From: Selaginella tamariscina
Taxonomy: Eukaryota > Streptophyta > Lycopodiopsida > Selaginellales > Selaginellaceae
Length of the DNA stretch: 64,000 bases
Direction of reading: 5' to 3'
Assembly: GCA_003024785.1 (NCBI GenBank)
Contig: PUQB01000218.1
Span: 186,001 to 250,000 of the forward strand
The notes beneath the pieces were generated by a model. The model worked only from the letters and a program-made list of their open reading frames with translations. It was not told the origin of the DNA and did no database searches. Position 1 is the stretch's first letter, and each line of letters opens with the position of its first letter. A program made the position numbers and the translations under genes. Positions 36,358 to 47,906 of this stretch are shown here, piece by piece.

Positions 36358-36759
36358 ATGATTAATCTTTCCTTTGACTAGAGCATCCTTGCAATTGCTG
36401 CTGCTCAGAGCTTCGAACAGCAAGTTCCACAAGTCAAGTTCCCAGTTGCTCATCACGCATGCTTGGCCTCACAACACGTTATTCGGTTCCTAAAAAACTT
36501 TCATTCCTTATATTTGTTAACAAAAATTGAAAAGTGACTGGATGGTCCGAATTGCCCATCGTACCAGTTTGGTTGTTCTTGCGACTGTGACAAAACCATT
36601 TGCGAAGCTCACTTGCTTCTGAGAAGATTAGAGTTAGTTAAACAAACACATTCAAATACAATCTTGTATATGTATGTATGTATCTGATTTACTTTTAACA
36701 GGGAATATGAAGGTGTGTGTGAAATGCAAATAAATAACAGTTACCAAGGGTAAAGCTCA

Positions 36760-36885
36760 TGGTCTAGGGTTTAAGTTTAACCGACTTACTTGTATCTGTT
36801 CTAGAATACATAGTAGAAGCGCCCTGCATGCTTTCTAGGAGCTTCTTGACTACAATATATAACTTGCGTAGTAATGTAGTAAAAA
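36760..36885 (+). repeat. Third copy of the HSP21 promoter region
   Basis: TTTAAGTTTAACCGACT, TGTTCTAGAATACA, GCCCTGCATGC and CTTCTTGACTACA occur in the same order as in the HSP21 promoter at 38765-38880. A TTCTAGAA heat-shock-type palindrome is kept at 36799-36806 and a TATATAAC follows. Homology ends near 36885, where copia LTR-like sequence begins, so no HSP21 coding part is attached. Confidence 0.75.
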
Positions 36886-37112
36886 AACAAGGAACTCCCA
36901 GCCAAGCGCCAGGCCGTGCTCTATTCAAGATCGCTGAATACATTAAACTCCGCTGACTACTCCTAAGTGGAAAGAGGTCTTTCTGTACAATCTCCTACGC
37001 CTGTACTATATATCAACACTCCCCTCAGGCGTGCCTGCCGGATAATGATGAATTCCCAGCGAATCTCAGTGCTGCTCGACTGTAGCTGGTGCTAATGACT
37101 TGGTAAATACAT
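36886..37112 (-). mobile_element. 3' end of a copia element: pol C-terminus, polypurine tract, partial LTR
   Basis: On the minus strand 37112-37019 encodes TDVFTKSLAPATVEQH, a stop, then SLGIHHYPAGTPEGSV: the typical end of plant copia pol (DxxTKxL). It runs into the polypurine tract CCTGAGGGGAG and then TGTTGATATATAG, a copia-type LTR start at 37018. The LTR continues to at least 36890. It belongs to a different insertion from the pol fragment at 31735-32960, or is a displaced part of it. Confidence 0.8.
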
Positions 37113-37149
37113 CTGTTATTTATAACACGATAAATGTAATAATCTAGCT

Positions 37150-37300
37150 CTATTGTGTTAAATTTTGAATAAAAATGGAATCGGACTTGGATAAGCAAAA
37201 CATCCTTATCCTCGTTAAAGATAGTCGCTCCCCCTGCATCTGGATGATTTTCTATCATCACCATCCTGTGAGCCTCCCTGACCTTCACATCTATATTAAG
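37150..37300 (-). pseudogene. Fragment of TIM14 exon 3
   Basis: The minus strand matches the J-domain exon of the TIM14 gene at 41961-42116: KVREAHRMVMIENHPDAGG, then DKDVLL. It keeps the HPD motif that stimulates Hsp70 ATPase in the parent gene. Both ends are cut off. At this position the fragment keeps the three-base run (GGTG after ATG) that has lost a base in the parent gene. It sits directly upstream, in element orientation, of the copia pol end at 37112. Confidence 0.85.
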
Positions 37301-37929
37301 ATTTAGGGTTTAAATCTTTATAAATCTCAGTAAAATTGTTTTTTAGGCACTTGCATTATCTTATAAGAAGCTTGGGGTGTTACATTTATATCTCGTTCAT
37401 ATAAAATGTCCTTGGAGCTTGATAATAGCAGTAGACATTTGTCATCATCATATTTCGAAGGATGTATGCATCACGATGCTGTAGTCTACAATTTATGTGT
37501 TTTTAGTTCTCTTTTCAATGCCCTACTCTTACCACGTCCGTAAATCCAATCAGAAGTCTAAATTAGGTCCACCACAATGATCTGGTACGTTAGATTTAGA
37601 TTTATCACGTAAATGTAGATATAGATATCTTTTAAATAGTATTGTTTTGTCTCAAATGATAGCCCTTTTTGAAAATAGCTAAATAGTGGATGCTGAAAGA
37701 AGTGATTGATAAAGTTGTGACAACCGTTAAATTAAATAATAAACGGTGAAATGAAAAATTAAGTATAAATGATTCGTAATTAATTCATTTAACAATTGCG
37801 TTGGCTGGAGTATTTTGGAGCGTAATATGCATTGATTATTCTGTGTATCATATCATATCAAAATTACTATATGGTATTAGCCACACATTTCCTCCAGCAG
37901 ACAATGCATTATAGCAGTTCAACTTAAGA

Positions 37930-38175
37930 CAATCGTTGTCGTTGAAATTAATATGAACCGCAACTGGGTGTGAAATAACATATTAAATACAAAATACATT
38001 TATTTAAATACTTTAAAACATTTCACATACAACATTAATATAATACATAATATATATTTGTTTGAGCTTTAGTAAATGTATATGAATATATACAAAAATA
38101 GTAACTTATTATTATCGAAATATAGATAATAAAATATATTAACATATTATTATCTATACAGTTTTATTAGGGAGA
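37930..38175 (+). repeat. Third, partial copy of the AT-rich repeat
   Basis: It shares CTTAAGACAAT, AATATGAACCG and AAATACTTTAAAACATTTCA-type words, in order, with the repeats at 34874 and 35460. No coding potential. Confidence 0.65.
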
Positions 38176-38456
38176 GGGAGGATTGGAGATGTATATTCAC
38201 ATACACACATATATATTTTTATAGCATTGGAGTATGCGACTGGCATCTGATAGAACCACCTAATATTTCACGCACGCGCACAGAATTCCTACTCATGTTT
38301 AACTTCTCTTTTATTTCTGCAGTTTACTGATAAGTATGCCTCGTTGCTTCCAACGTTGTGCAAAACAATATTATTCAATAAAATCTGAATCTTCTAAACC
38401 AGACAGCCAAGAGTTACTCTAGAATTGACCTGTAAGTAGAAATGATAAATTCTTTT

Positions 38457-38550
38457 AAGACGAAGGTAAAAGGATGACAGAAGAATAGAGAGCACCATAT
38501 ATATTAGTGCAGGTGCTCTCTATCTTCTGTCAGCAACTTACAATCGTCTG
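38457..38550 (-). ncRNA. MIR156: MIR156/157 precursor hairpin
   Basis: The minus strand folds into a hairpin. Its 5' arm (38533-38513) reads CTGACAGAAGATAGAGAG followed by CAC, a complete miR156/157-type mature sequence. The 3' arm (38493-38472) gives GCTCTCTATTCTTCTGTCAT, the usual form of the star strand, with a one-base bulge opposite. The loop is only about 17 nt, shorter than most family members. The lower stem continues through GACGA/TCGTC pairing. miR156 represses SPL transcription factors and controls phase change and sporophyte or shoot development. The precursor lies about 0.4 kb upstream of HSP21 and is transcribed in the opposite direction. Confidence 0.88.
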
Positions 38551-38828
38551 ATTCCCTGTAAGCAAAGAATATAAAAGGAAACAAAGAAAGTTTGACGAAC
38601 GATTGGTGTGTTAAGAGACTCTATAAATATGTGTGTGTGTATGAGCGAGCGCCAAGTTAGACTACTGGAATCTAACTTAGACCGATATACACGAAGTTAA
38701 GAAGATAATCTTCTGGTAGTGGAAAGGCGGTTGTACACCGACTCTGTTTACAGAAGTTATTAGACTTTAAGTTTAACCGACTACATGACTGGCTCTGAGA
38801 TAACTAGCCGATAACCGCCCTGCATACT

Positions 38829-38890
38829 GTTCTAGAACACAGCGGAACCGCCCATGCTTTTCTAGACTCTTCTTGACTACAGGATAAATA
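38829..38890 (+). promoter_or_regulatory. HSP21 promoter: heat-shock elements and TATA-like box
   Basis: A palindromic TTCTAGAA (38830-38837) is followed by an imperfect four-unit array TTCTAGACTCTTCTTGAC (38860-38877) and a TATA-like GGATAAATAC (38882-38891), about 80 bp before the start codon. Alternating TTC/GAA units every 5 bp are the binding pattern for heat-shock factors. Two units here read GAC instead of GAA. Confidence 0.65.
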
Positions 38891-38967
38891 CCTTAGTAGT
38901 GTGCTTCAAGTATATCAAACTAAGTTAAGATTTGTATAGTTGTCAATCCTGTTTATCATACTCAGCT

Positions 38968-39668
38968 ATGGCTCTGCAAGGTCTGATCGCAAACACGATT
39001 CTCAATCCGCACTGTACACCATCTGAATTTGTAAGAGTTCCATCCAAGGCAGCATTCAGAACCCGGGCTAGCGCCGGCTGCACGGACAACAATGTGCGGG
39101 CCTATCAACAGTCCGTTAACAACAATTGTAATGGTACCCGAAGACCTTTTGTACAGCAGAACTTCCCCAGGATGAGAAGGGGCACGGGTGAGTAACTATT
39201 GTGATAAGATATGTACATCTATTCTAATGAGTGTCACAGGTATGTTTTGGAATCCACTTATGAATCCATATGTGCGAGCACAAACATTTGGACAGTTGAT
39301 TGAAATGGTGAACCAAATGATGAACGGACAAACGTCAATGACACGTCAGAGATACCCGTGGGATGCGATGGAGGATGAACATCATAGTTATATGATGAGA
39401 ATTGATATGCCGGGGTTAACCAAGGACGAGGTTAAGCTCTCTATTAACGATGGTTACTTGGTAATTAAGGGTGAAACGGGAGCCGAGAGGAGAGAAGGGG
39501 ATAAATGGGCTGCCAGAAGTGTTGGAAGCTACGAGTTTAAGCTAATGGTGCCTGAAAATGGTGAGTTAGAAGAGATTAAGGCGGAGTTTAAGGATGGTGT
39601 TTTTGTATGTCACTCTGCCTAAGAAGAAGGTTGAAGAGAAGAAGCCTATTGATATTGAGATTGTTTAG
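38968..39668 (+). CDS. HSP21: Organellar small heat-shock protein (HSP20/alpha-crystallin), one frameshift
   Basis: Small heat-shock proteins are ATP-independent chaperones that hold unfolding proteins. Exon 1 (38968-39187) encodes a Ser/Arg/Thr-rich, acid-poor leader (MALQGLIANTILNP...) like a plastid transit peptide. Exon 2 (39240-39668) carries an amphipathic QLIEMVNQMMN helix and the alpha-crystallin domain: MRIDMPGLTKDEVKLSINDG, LVIKGE, then LPKKKVEEKKPIDIEIV with an IxI-type motif. The reading frame breaks at 39600-39604, where five T replace the four needed for GVLYVTLP; as read, it stops early in HSA. I chose the ATG at 38968 because it opens the leader and is shared with the pseudogene copy. 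Mitochondrial targeting is an alternative. Confidence 0.9.
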
Positions 39669-39739
39669 CTTTATCTTTGACATCAATTAAATATATTATT
39701 ATTATAATCATAAATTAAAAGTCTATAGGGATAAATAAA

Positions 39740-40810
39740 ATGCCCGGGCATATGCTTGAATCCATGCCTCTGAGCAGTTCGTGCAATATCACTCCCGTTG
39801 AAGATCACTCTGGTTTCCACAAGATGCCATTTCGGGCATGGTATCAAATAACTTCTTCGACACTCCATTCTTGCGAACCTCGCGAGCCAACATAGTAGAG
39901 GGTTAGTAGACATTTTTCATTCAAATGCCTTGTATTCCTATCGAAATTTCTCCTAGAGCACGTTCCCACACTTGCCTGGTTGCGAAGGTACACCCAATCG
40001 CACCGAATGCCAACCAGAGACCTGCAGCTGCTCCACGTTCCACACGTTGTCTTCTTCAAGGTACTGCAACCAACCAGCACTTGACTTGATCGTATTTCCT
40101 GCTCTCACTTTCGATCACACTCTTAGCCTCTTCATCTCTACCAACCACCAAGTTCATTTCGCAGCCTGTACTTTTCCGACCTCTTGATATGCTCTATGAT
40201 GGACTGAGCATTCCCTTTGCCTTGGGCGGTGATCCATTGTTCCTCACATAGAAATCTCCTTGCATTCCAGTACTTGCATTTGCGGTAGTACTTCAACCCA
40301 AGAAGAACTCTGATTGCCAGATATATTCCGACGGCTGATGACCATATTGGCTCGAGAGAAGTTAACTGAAAGAAGCCCGCACTCCATCTTCAAACGTGTC
40401 AACAACGCCTGATTACAATCCTCCAGAATGGCAGCCAGCAGAATGCCGAGCTGATGGAAATAGTGTTGCCGCGACTGCCAGCACGCCATCGTTGATCGCA
40501 GGCAGCAGCAAATCCCAGTCTCTGTCCGAATATCCAACTCCAGCGCTTGGAGACGAAACGCAATCCAAAATCAACTGCTTCAGTACGTTGGGATGTTGGA
40601 GACGCTCCCTGAATATTTCAAGACATATTTGGCAACAGAGTCCTGTTTCCACCTCGCCAAGGAGAGGATACGGTTGTCTGTAGATACTCGTAGACCAAGC
40701 CCTTGTAGCCACCTGTTAGATCGTATAACTTGTGCAGGCCCGCTCGTTATCAGGGCGTTGACCATCTTTCATACGAAAGCTTACACCATGCTCGCACCAT
40801 TGATATACTT
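39740..40810 (-). pseudogene. Unrecognised gene, degraded; right copy of the inverted duplication
   Basis: This is the reverse-orientation relative of 30150-30960. Shared words include GTGTAAGCTTTCG, GTGGCTACAAGGGCTTG, CGATCAACGATGGCGTGCTG, CTGGCAATCAGAGTTCTTCT and GTGATCGAAAGTGAGAGCAG. Frames are broken in different places from the left copy, so between them they hint at an ancestral protein with YSDRDWDLLLPAINDGVLAV and EAKSVIESESRKYDQVKCW. It extends about 200 bp beyond the end of the left copy with another coding-like piece. Family unknown. Confidence 0.6.
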
Positions 40811-41960
40811 AATATTGTCCACATAATTTATATGAAGCTTATTATGATAAAATAAGCTAGCTGCCTCGCTTGTATTATTATAAGCAATCCATATAACCGT
40901 TTCGTGTTTTATATAATTTTTATGATAGATTTATTTATTTGTAGAGATTTATTGTTAAAATATACTGCAGCTGAATTTTCTAATAAAATATTTTGTATAT
41001 TATTGTAAAATTATATCATATTGAAAATATAAAATAATGAATCTGATATTGAGATACTAATATATATATACGCCTTAATATGATACACACACACACTTAA
41101 CATGTATATTTAAATATTAAATACTATAACGCGTGCGTGCGTGTAATTATTTATTATCTAGATATACAAATGATAATACATTGAATTGTCGTAATGTATA
41201 TTATATACATTAAACTTAAAAGAAGAATCCTAATGATTGTACATATTATGTTATCTACCATAACATAAGTATAGTATATATATACTAAATATATATATTA
41301 TATTCGGCTCTAGCAGTAAGTATCTATTAGATACACCTGTATATATTAAGATATATCGTCCTGTAAGCAAAAAACTTAATATCTTATATCTCAAATGTAT
41401 GGAGCGCAAATACGTATATATGTTCATTCGCTAAACTTGTATGCAACTCTATAATAACTATAAAATAAAATAAAACATATTCAATACAATTATAGAATAT
41501 GTTGAAATGAACTTCATCCATTGTGTGTGTGAGTGAGTGAATCTTTGCATATGTAAAGACTGAAGATATATATATAGATTTTTTTCATTAACTTTAATCA
41601 TACATACAAAATTTCATTAACTTTAAACCATAACATAAATTAAAACAAAATCTACAAAACGCACATTAAAAAAATTTAACAATAAGTGTCCAAACAATAG
41701 CCAAGACGAAGCTTTCATTAAGGCCTCTCTAGTCATAAACAGTAAAAGGATAGAACATGTCTTAGCATCAAAGTTAGATATGCAGAATTTTTAGGAAATA
41801 TTCTCTACAGTTGATATATTCATTATATATAATATACTTTAGCTAAATTATATGAATTATAAAATAAAAATTATAAATAGTCTATAAGTAAGATGTATAA
41901 AAATAAGAAATTAGTATAAATATCACTAATTACATTATTGAGTTAATTAATTAAACACAA
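40811..41960. other. AT-rich intergenic DNA
   Basis: A/T-rich sequence with TA runs (41060, 41280) and a short GT run (41522). I see no gene. Confidence 0.5.
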
Positions 41961-42873
41961 TTAAAACGCAGAGCCACTGCCTTTTTTCTGACCAAGCAAA
42001 ACATCCTTAGCCTCGTTAATCTTTGTAGCAAGATAGTCACTTCCCCCTGCATCTGGATGGTTTGCTATCATCACCTCCTGTGAGCCTCCTTAACCTTCTC
42101 TTGTGCAACACTCTCCCTGTATAAACACATCTATATAAGTACACGTATGTACATACAGATTTAAGTGTGTATTACCTTATACCGAGGATTAAAGCTGCTT
42201 CTCGTCGGGTCATAGTTGGTTGAAAACCGCCTTCGTAAAACTTTCGCAATGTGGGGACTGCAGGCCTTGTTTTGAATGCGTGCCATGCCTCGATTCCATA
42301 TTTCCCAGCCAGTGCAGCTGCCGCTATTGCAACACCCGCTATAAAAGGCGTAGCCTTTACATACACAAATCATTAGCATACACATGCATGTATGTGCGTT
42401 ATATGTATGTAGGTAACATAAATACATAGATATACGAGTGTTTATACACACATTATTAACAACTTACGCTACTTACATCAGAACGGAATCGTTCGTGTGT
42501 GTGTATGTTGGCTTTGTATGTATGCTATATCTATATTAACTATGCTACTCAAAACGACCTGAACCCCAATAACCCCCCACAATGACAGCTTGGTGGTATG
42601 TAAAAGAATGTGCATATGTACAGGTCCGTCTATATATATAGAGCGTATATCTATGTGTGTATGTAATAAAATTAAACAGAAGTATTTAGAAACATTATAT
42701 ATGTGTGTGTCTAAATATATGTATACACCCCGAGTGTACATATGCTACATATATAAACAGCGTGTGTGAGGAAAATAGAGGAATTCATTACATGCATCTA
42801 TGTGTATGTATGAGCGTGCGCACGATAACACGCAGCTAAAGATTTCTCTTAAAAGCAGAGAATTGCTTACCAT
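41961..42873 (-). CDS. TIM14: TIM14 / PAM18, J-protein of the mitochondrial import motor, one frameshift
   Basis: TIM14 anchors in the inner membrane and stimulates the ATPase of mitochondrial Hsp70 at the TIM23 channel. Exon 1 (42873-42871) is only the ATG. Exon 2 (42354-42176) encodes [20 protein letters not shown], a single membrane helix, then [20 protein letters not shown]. Exon 3 (42116-41961) holds the J-domain with the HPD motif (ANHPDAGG) and [11 protein letters not shown], ending GSGSAF. Length (about 112 residues) and every block fit plant TIM14. Near 42074 a GGG run has become GG, which shifts the frame between AHRR and MIANHPD; the duplicated fragment at 37150-37300 keeps the run. 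As read, the protein would lack the HPD motif. Confidence 0.95.
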
Positions 42874-43080
42874 TTCAGACGCAAACTCTGTCCTGTTCGT
42901 GAACCTAACCCTAGGTCGAATATTCTAGAAAATTAAAAATTAAGAACGCCAATTCCAAATAAGAATATATTAACGGTTATGATCGATTAGATCAACGGTA
43001 AGAATCAATGTGATTGAAACTTAAATCAGCGGCTACAATTTGAATTTGATTGTTAATCCATAAATTTGTTCTGTATGTAG
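42874..43080 (-). promoter_or_regulatory. TIM14 upstream region
   Basis: The 5' flank of TIM14 contains AACCCTAGG (42904) close to the start, a telo-box-like word on the plus strand. No clear TATA box. Confidence 0.35.
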
Positions 43081-43180
43081 TTATGTGCGGTAAATCATAT
43101 AAGTGGCATTTAAGTTATGTGCGGTAAATCATATAAGTGGCATTTAAGTTATGTGCGGTAAATCATATAAGTGGCATAAT
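43081..43180. repeat. 34-bp tandem repeat, three copies
   Basis: The unit TTATGTGCGGTAAATCATAT followed by AAGTGGCATTTAAG is repeated at 43081, 43115 and 43149 with essentially no differences; the last copy is truncated. There are no unique spacers, so it is a tandem minisatellite. Confidence 0.95.
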
Positions 43181-46009
43181 CATATATAGATGTTAATGGG
43201 ATTTACTGTGGATGCCTATGAAGTACATAAATGTAATTAAAATGAGTGAATTAATGAATAAAATTAGGGAGGAAAACTATGTCTACTTTAATTGAAGAAT
43301 ACAAATTATCTGATTTTTTTTTATGTTTAATTACATATATTTAATTAAAAATATTCATTCAAATGTTATCACAATATATTTTATGAAATTTTAATTGTGA
43401 AGCGAAAATTTAACCCATATTAACAAGCTTGTTCAAAGTTTCATGTTTTAGATTTAGATTAAATTAATATATAATGTGTTTTTGTATGTTTATAAGTATA
43501 TGTATGTCTACTTTGAAATTATATTGTTTTTAGTATATTCACATCTTCATTATTATTTATACATTTAAGATATTAATGTATTAATGATTTAAATAATGGA
43601 GTATAACTTAGTTTCAATTTAACCACAACTTTATTTAAAAATATTATCCACATACATATGTTTTAAATTTACATTTGGAGCATTCTCTCTTAGGAGACAC
43701 AATTTCAACACATTAATTAGTAAGGTAAAACATGTAAACATCAATAATGTTACTAACACATTATAATTCTGTATTTTGTATGATTTAAGGATGTGTCTTA
43801 ATTAGTATTTTAATTTGATTTAATCCCTTATATTTGAGATACTGTTTGAAGTAGTATAGGATATTAGTTTCACATTTATTACCTAAATGAAATTTATTAT
43901 TTTTGAATGGAATCTTCCTTAACAAAGGTCCCTTTACATGTAATTTAATTAGCTTAATAGTTAACCATGCAACTCAAATTTACTTAGGGCAACTAGTTAA
44001 ATTTTTTTTAAGCAAAATTGGGTTTCATTATAACTATGTAAAGATAAAGCAATTAAGTCAAACTTAATTATTTTTTGTAATTTAACTACTTAATCAAAGT
44101 TCAATATAATTTATATCTTAACTCAATTACAATATGAAGAGAATTTGTTAAATATTAGTTAATGTTAACCTAATTATATAACAAGAAGACATTATATTTT
44201 AATAAGACATTAAAAAAATGATTACTCAAAGTTTGAGAATGTAATTAAATTCTTATATGTGTTGAATTGATTAGTTAAGCTTATTTTAAAAATATATTAT
44301 TATTTTATAAACTTAAGTATTTGAACAAAATAGAAAATAAATCATATATTTAATTTATTTAAGGTTAGATTTATCCTCTTGAATATCCATTTACTTTATT
44401 TTAATTTTTCATAACATAATTAAAACTTTAATTGTATTGAATCGATTAATTTAATTTTTTTCAAAGTATGTTATGTTTTATGATTTGATCACTTAAGTAA
44501 AGAAATAAAGAAAAATAAATGATCTATTTTAATTACTTAAGATTGGCTTTATCATTTAAGTTTCTTATTTTAATTATGTTTATATAATTTAAATATCAAA
44601 TCAAAATTTTATACTTCAAGATTCTAAAAATACAATGACATATTACAAATCCTAATTCATTTCATTTTCCTCTGTGTCTTTATACAAGTGTGTGTGCACA
44701 CACGTGCGTGTATATGTATATGTAAATACCTTACTTTTCTTTATTATTTTTTCATAAATTAAGTCCTTAGTTATATTTGGTTAATTACTTGAGTTCGTTT
44801 CCAAAATGAAAAGAAAAAACATATAATTACTTAGGTTGTTTATCTTCTTGAACATAGCTTTTAATATTTAGTTTTTTATTCTAGTTTATAAGTATAGTTA
44901 TTTATATGATTTAATTAATTCTTTTATTTACTTTAAATTTCAAAATTAGAATCCATTTACATTTTAAATTTTAAAAGATATAATTACACACTCTAAATTC
45001 TATTTCATTTCATCTTTTATTTGAAGTATACATATGCATATATAAATACTTCATTTTCTTTTAACTATTTTAAAGTTTGAAAATGCAATTATAAACGTAC
45101 ATATACATATTTAAATCCTTCACTTTCTGTTAATTACTTTTTAGAACATAAATCTTAAAAACACAATTAATCCTTAATTATGTTGAGTTAATTAGTTGAA
45201 TTTTTACTTTTGTTAATTACTTACTATAAAGTTTAACATTTTTAGCTATTTACATTTTGTAAAGGGATAAATCAATTTAAATCAAAGTGGTATATTCATA
45301 TTAATTTTTTAGTCCAATTCATTTTGGTTTTGTAATAAAAATCAATTTATATTATATTAGTTGTTCTCAAATAAGCACATGTGTGTAAAATAAAAATGTA
45401 ATTAATTTTTAATAATATTAAATTGATTAATTAAGTTTTTTACTAAAGATATTATTGTTTTATAACTTGAGCATCTGAATAATTAAAAAATTAAAAAAAT
45501 TGTTTATTTTAATTAGGGTGGTTTTATTGGTTTTAAGACAAATATAGTTATTTAATTTAATTTATATTAATTAATTTTATTTTTTTTTATTTGGCTTTCT
45601 TTCAATATTAACATAAACTTATTAATGAACATTTGTCTTTCATTTATATAAGCCATAAAACTTTATTCTTTCTAATAAATCTCATTATACTTAGAGTTAG
45701 TTTTAACACAATTAATTCTTAAATCATTTTTTTATATCTTTGTATATTTTTAAATTGATTATTTTTATTACACATAATATTTAAACTTCAAATTCAGATG
45801 TTTACTTTTTAATTCCAAAAGATTTAATAATATTTATAAATCCCATTTCATTTCAAGTATATATTTGTATTTACAAATCCCATTTCATCTTAGTATATGT
45901 ATGTATTACATGTTTTTATTTTATATATAGATTCAAACGTCTTTATTCAAAAATAATAAATAGTATATAATTATTTTGTAAGGATTATGAGTTGTTTTTT
46001 GCCTTTCAT
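43181..46009. other. Very AT-rich intergenic region
   Basis: About 2.8 kb of A/T-rich DNA with recurrent short words (AATTACTT, CATTTCATTT, TTAATTGAATTG) that suggest an old, diverged tandem or dispersed repeat. No ORF or RNA gene supported. Confidence 0.5.
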
Positions 46010-46338
46010 AAGACTTGAAACCCGAGACTTTTCAATTAACTTGTCCATACGATCCTAAATGCTAAATTACACTATCAACAGCAAGGCGTATATTCATACA
46101 CATGTTTTCAGACCAGTTGTAAATTACACATTCCAGACTAGTTGTGGACCACACAATTCTCAGGACCTCACATATAAAACAGAGTTCTAGTTCCAGGTTT
46201 TTCATAATTATTCAACACCAATCTTCAACCTTGTGTTTCATTTTGTATTCATTTCTCTCTTGAATACAATCTCCTTCTTTTAACTCAAAGGTTTCGTCCT
46301 TATTTTAAAGGTTTTGCCCTTTGCACAAGGTTGTGACA
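46010..46338 (+). mobile_element. Solo-LTR-like dispersed repeat, copy 2
   Basis: Same family and orientation as 893-1261, more diverged. It shares CAACAGCAAGGCGTATATTC, CAGTTGTGGACCACACAAT-type blocks, a CATATAAAACAG TATA-like site and the end CACAAGGTTGTGACA. Confidence 0.65.
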
Positions 46339-46997
46339 ATTCCTTGCAAGGTTCGAAGTTTAAAATGTGAGGTTTTTTGTTTTTTCTTTTATATTATTAT
46401 ATTTTATATTATTTATATTATAGTATCATAGTTTAAATTAATATTATTGATGGTAATCAATTTGTTTGTATATTCATATACTAAACATTAAAATCTATAT
46501 ATAGCATGTTTCTATGTACATGTAATACATGCATCATATTGAATTCAAGTATTTCAATTAGATTCCAAATACAAATATTTAAATATTATGGATAATATTA
46601 TACTTTGCAACTTCCCAATGTATGCATAGCTCAACCACAAAATATTATTTAGAGTATAAAGAGTATTATGGGTTTTTTAACATAAATAAAACTAAATAAA
46701 AAGTTTAATATTTAATGATGTTAAACAATGTTATTAGCAACTAGTTTTTGTTGACCCATCCCTAATTCACTGCACACATAGACAAGTTCGTACATGTGCA
46801 ATTGAATATATACTTTGACTTTTAGAGTAAACATGAATTGCTTTAAAATGAGTTTTACTTTAATTAAACTAGAATAAACAACAAAGTTTTTGTGAATTGT
46901 TTACAAATAACTTTTAATAATTGATTGACCTTTCTAGAACTTTTAATATAAACCCTTAAATGTAAATTTAAGTAATAAAGTAATTTAACATGATTAC
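46339..46997. other. AT-rich spacer between two LTR remnants
   Basis: Nothing recognisable apart from A/T-rich low-complexity sequence. Confidence 0.4.
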
Positions 46998-47835
46998 TAT
47001 CATAGTTTTAACTATGACTCAACCCTTTATTTTGGGGTTTGATTGTTGTTACTTACCAAAATGTGTAACGAACTTTAATTGTAGTGAGAAACAACCTCAT
47101 TTAGTGCAATTAGGTGTTTCAGGGGTAGTCCGATCGAGTATCATTAGGTACCTTGAGAAACTTTAAGCAAAGGTAATACTTACCTTCTAAAAAACTCTCA
47201 TTCGGTTTGATGCTACAAAATAAATTTTTTGTTAAATATAGTTTGTAAAAAAAGGGTTAGGGACACCCCTAGGGTTGAACTAACCCTAGGGTTGCCCTAC
47301 CCCCCTAGGGGTTAGGTTTAGGGTTGAGTTAGGTTAGGACATCAGGGCTGGCATTTCCATGCCAACCCACTTACTCATTTAGGAAAACGGATCACATAAT
47401 TAAGGTAGAGTGTATGTAATGAGGCTTCTGGGGTTCAAAAGAGAGCTTGTTAACCTCCTACCAATGCAAGGTAAGCTTGTGTCGTTAAGGAGCAACCCTC
47501 TGTTGTGTTGCCCAAACTTCCACACGACTGGGGTATATCCCACCTTTGGGTTAGACTATCCTTATCGTTAGTGGGATCTTGCCTTTGTGACCGGGTACAT
47601 CACTTCCAAGGAGTTAGTCAAATTCCTTAGTCCAAAACCTGTTTGCAAGCTCAAAGACATTGTCTGAGTTCACGTTCTGCAGAACTAGGGGTTGAGGCCT
47701 TGCCGCCAAGTTAGGAATGACACCTATAACTCAGCTAGTCCGCGTATCTTGATTTACAAGGTGACCCTCGTTCATGGACTTGGTCAGCTAGGGTTTAAGC
47801 TCCTAAAGGTTACCAGATTTCATGGTGTTTCTAGA
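46998..47835 (+). repeat. Old 5' part of a LARD-family LTR, forward
   Basis: Starts TATCATAGTTTTAACTATGACTC, in pieces matching the composite LTR start, and follows LTR1 in order: TAGGTGTTTC, CTAGGGTTG, GCCAACCC, ACATAATTAAGGTAGAGT, GTGTCGTTAAGG and CTTTGGGTTAG. Homology stops near 47835, about half way through the LTR. Confidence 0.8.
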
Positions 47836-47906
47836 TAGGGATAACTACTATATGAACATTAAATAATACCTTCATATACTTATAATTTCTATAAACATCG
47901 GATTCA

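Noticed and set aside
38461..38545. MIR156 precursor on the plus strand
   Set aside because: On the plus strand the mature-like arm has an extra A in its middle, whereas the minus strand gives an exact mature arm and a canonical star.
39683..39913. A second PPR-like piece (KKLFDTMPEM) on the minus strand
   Set aside because: Single weak motif with the frame lost at once.
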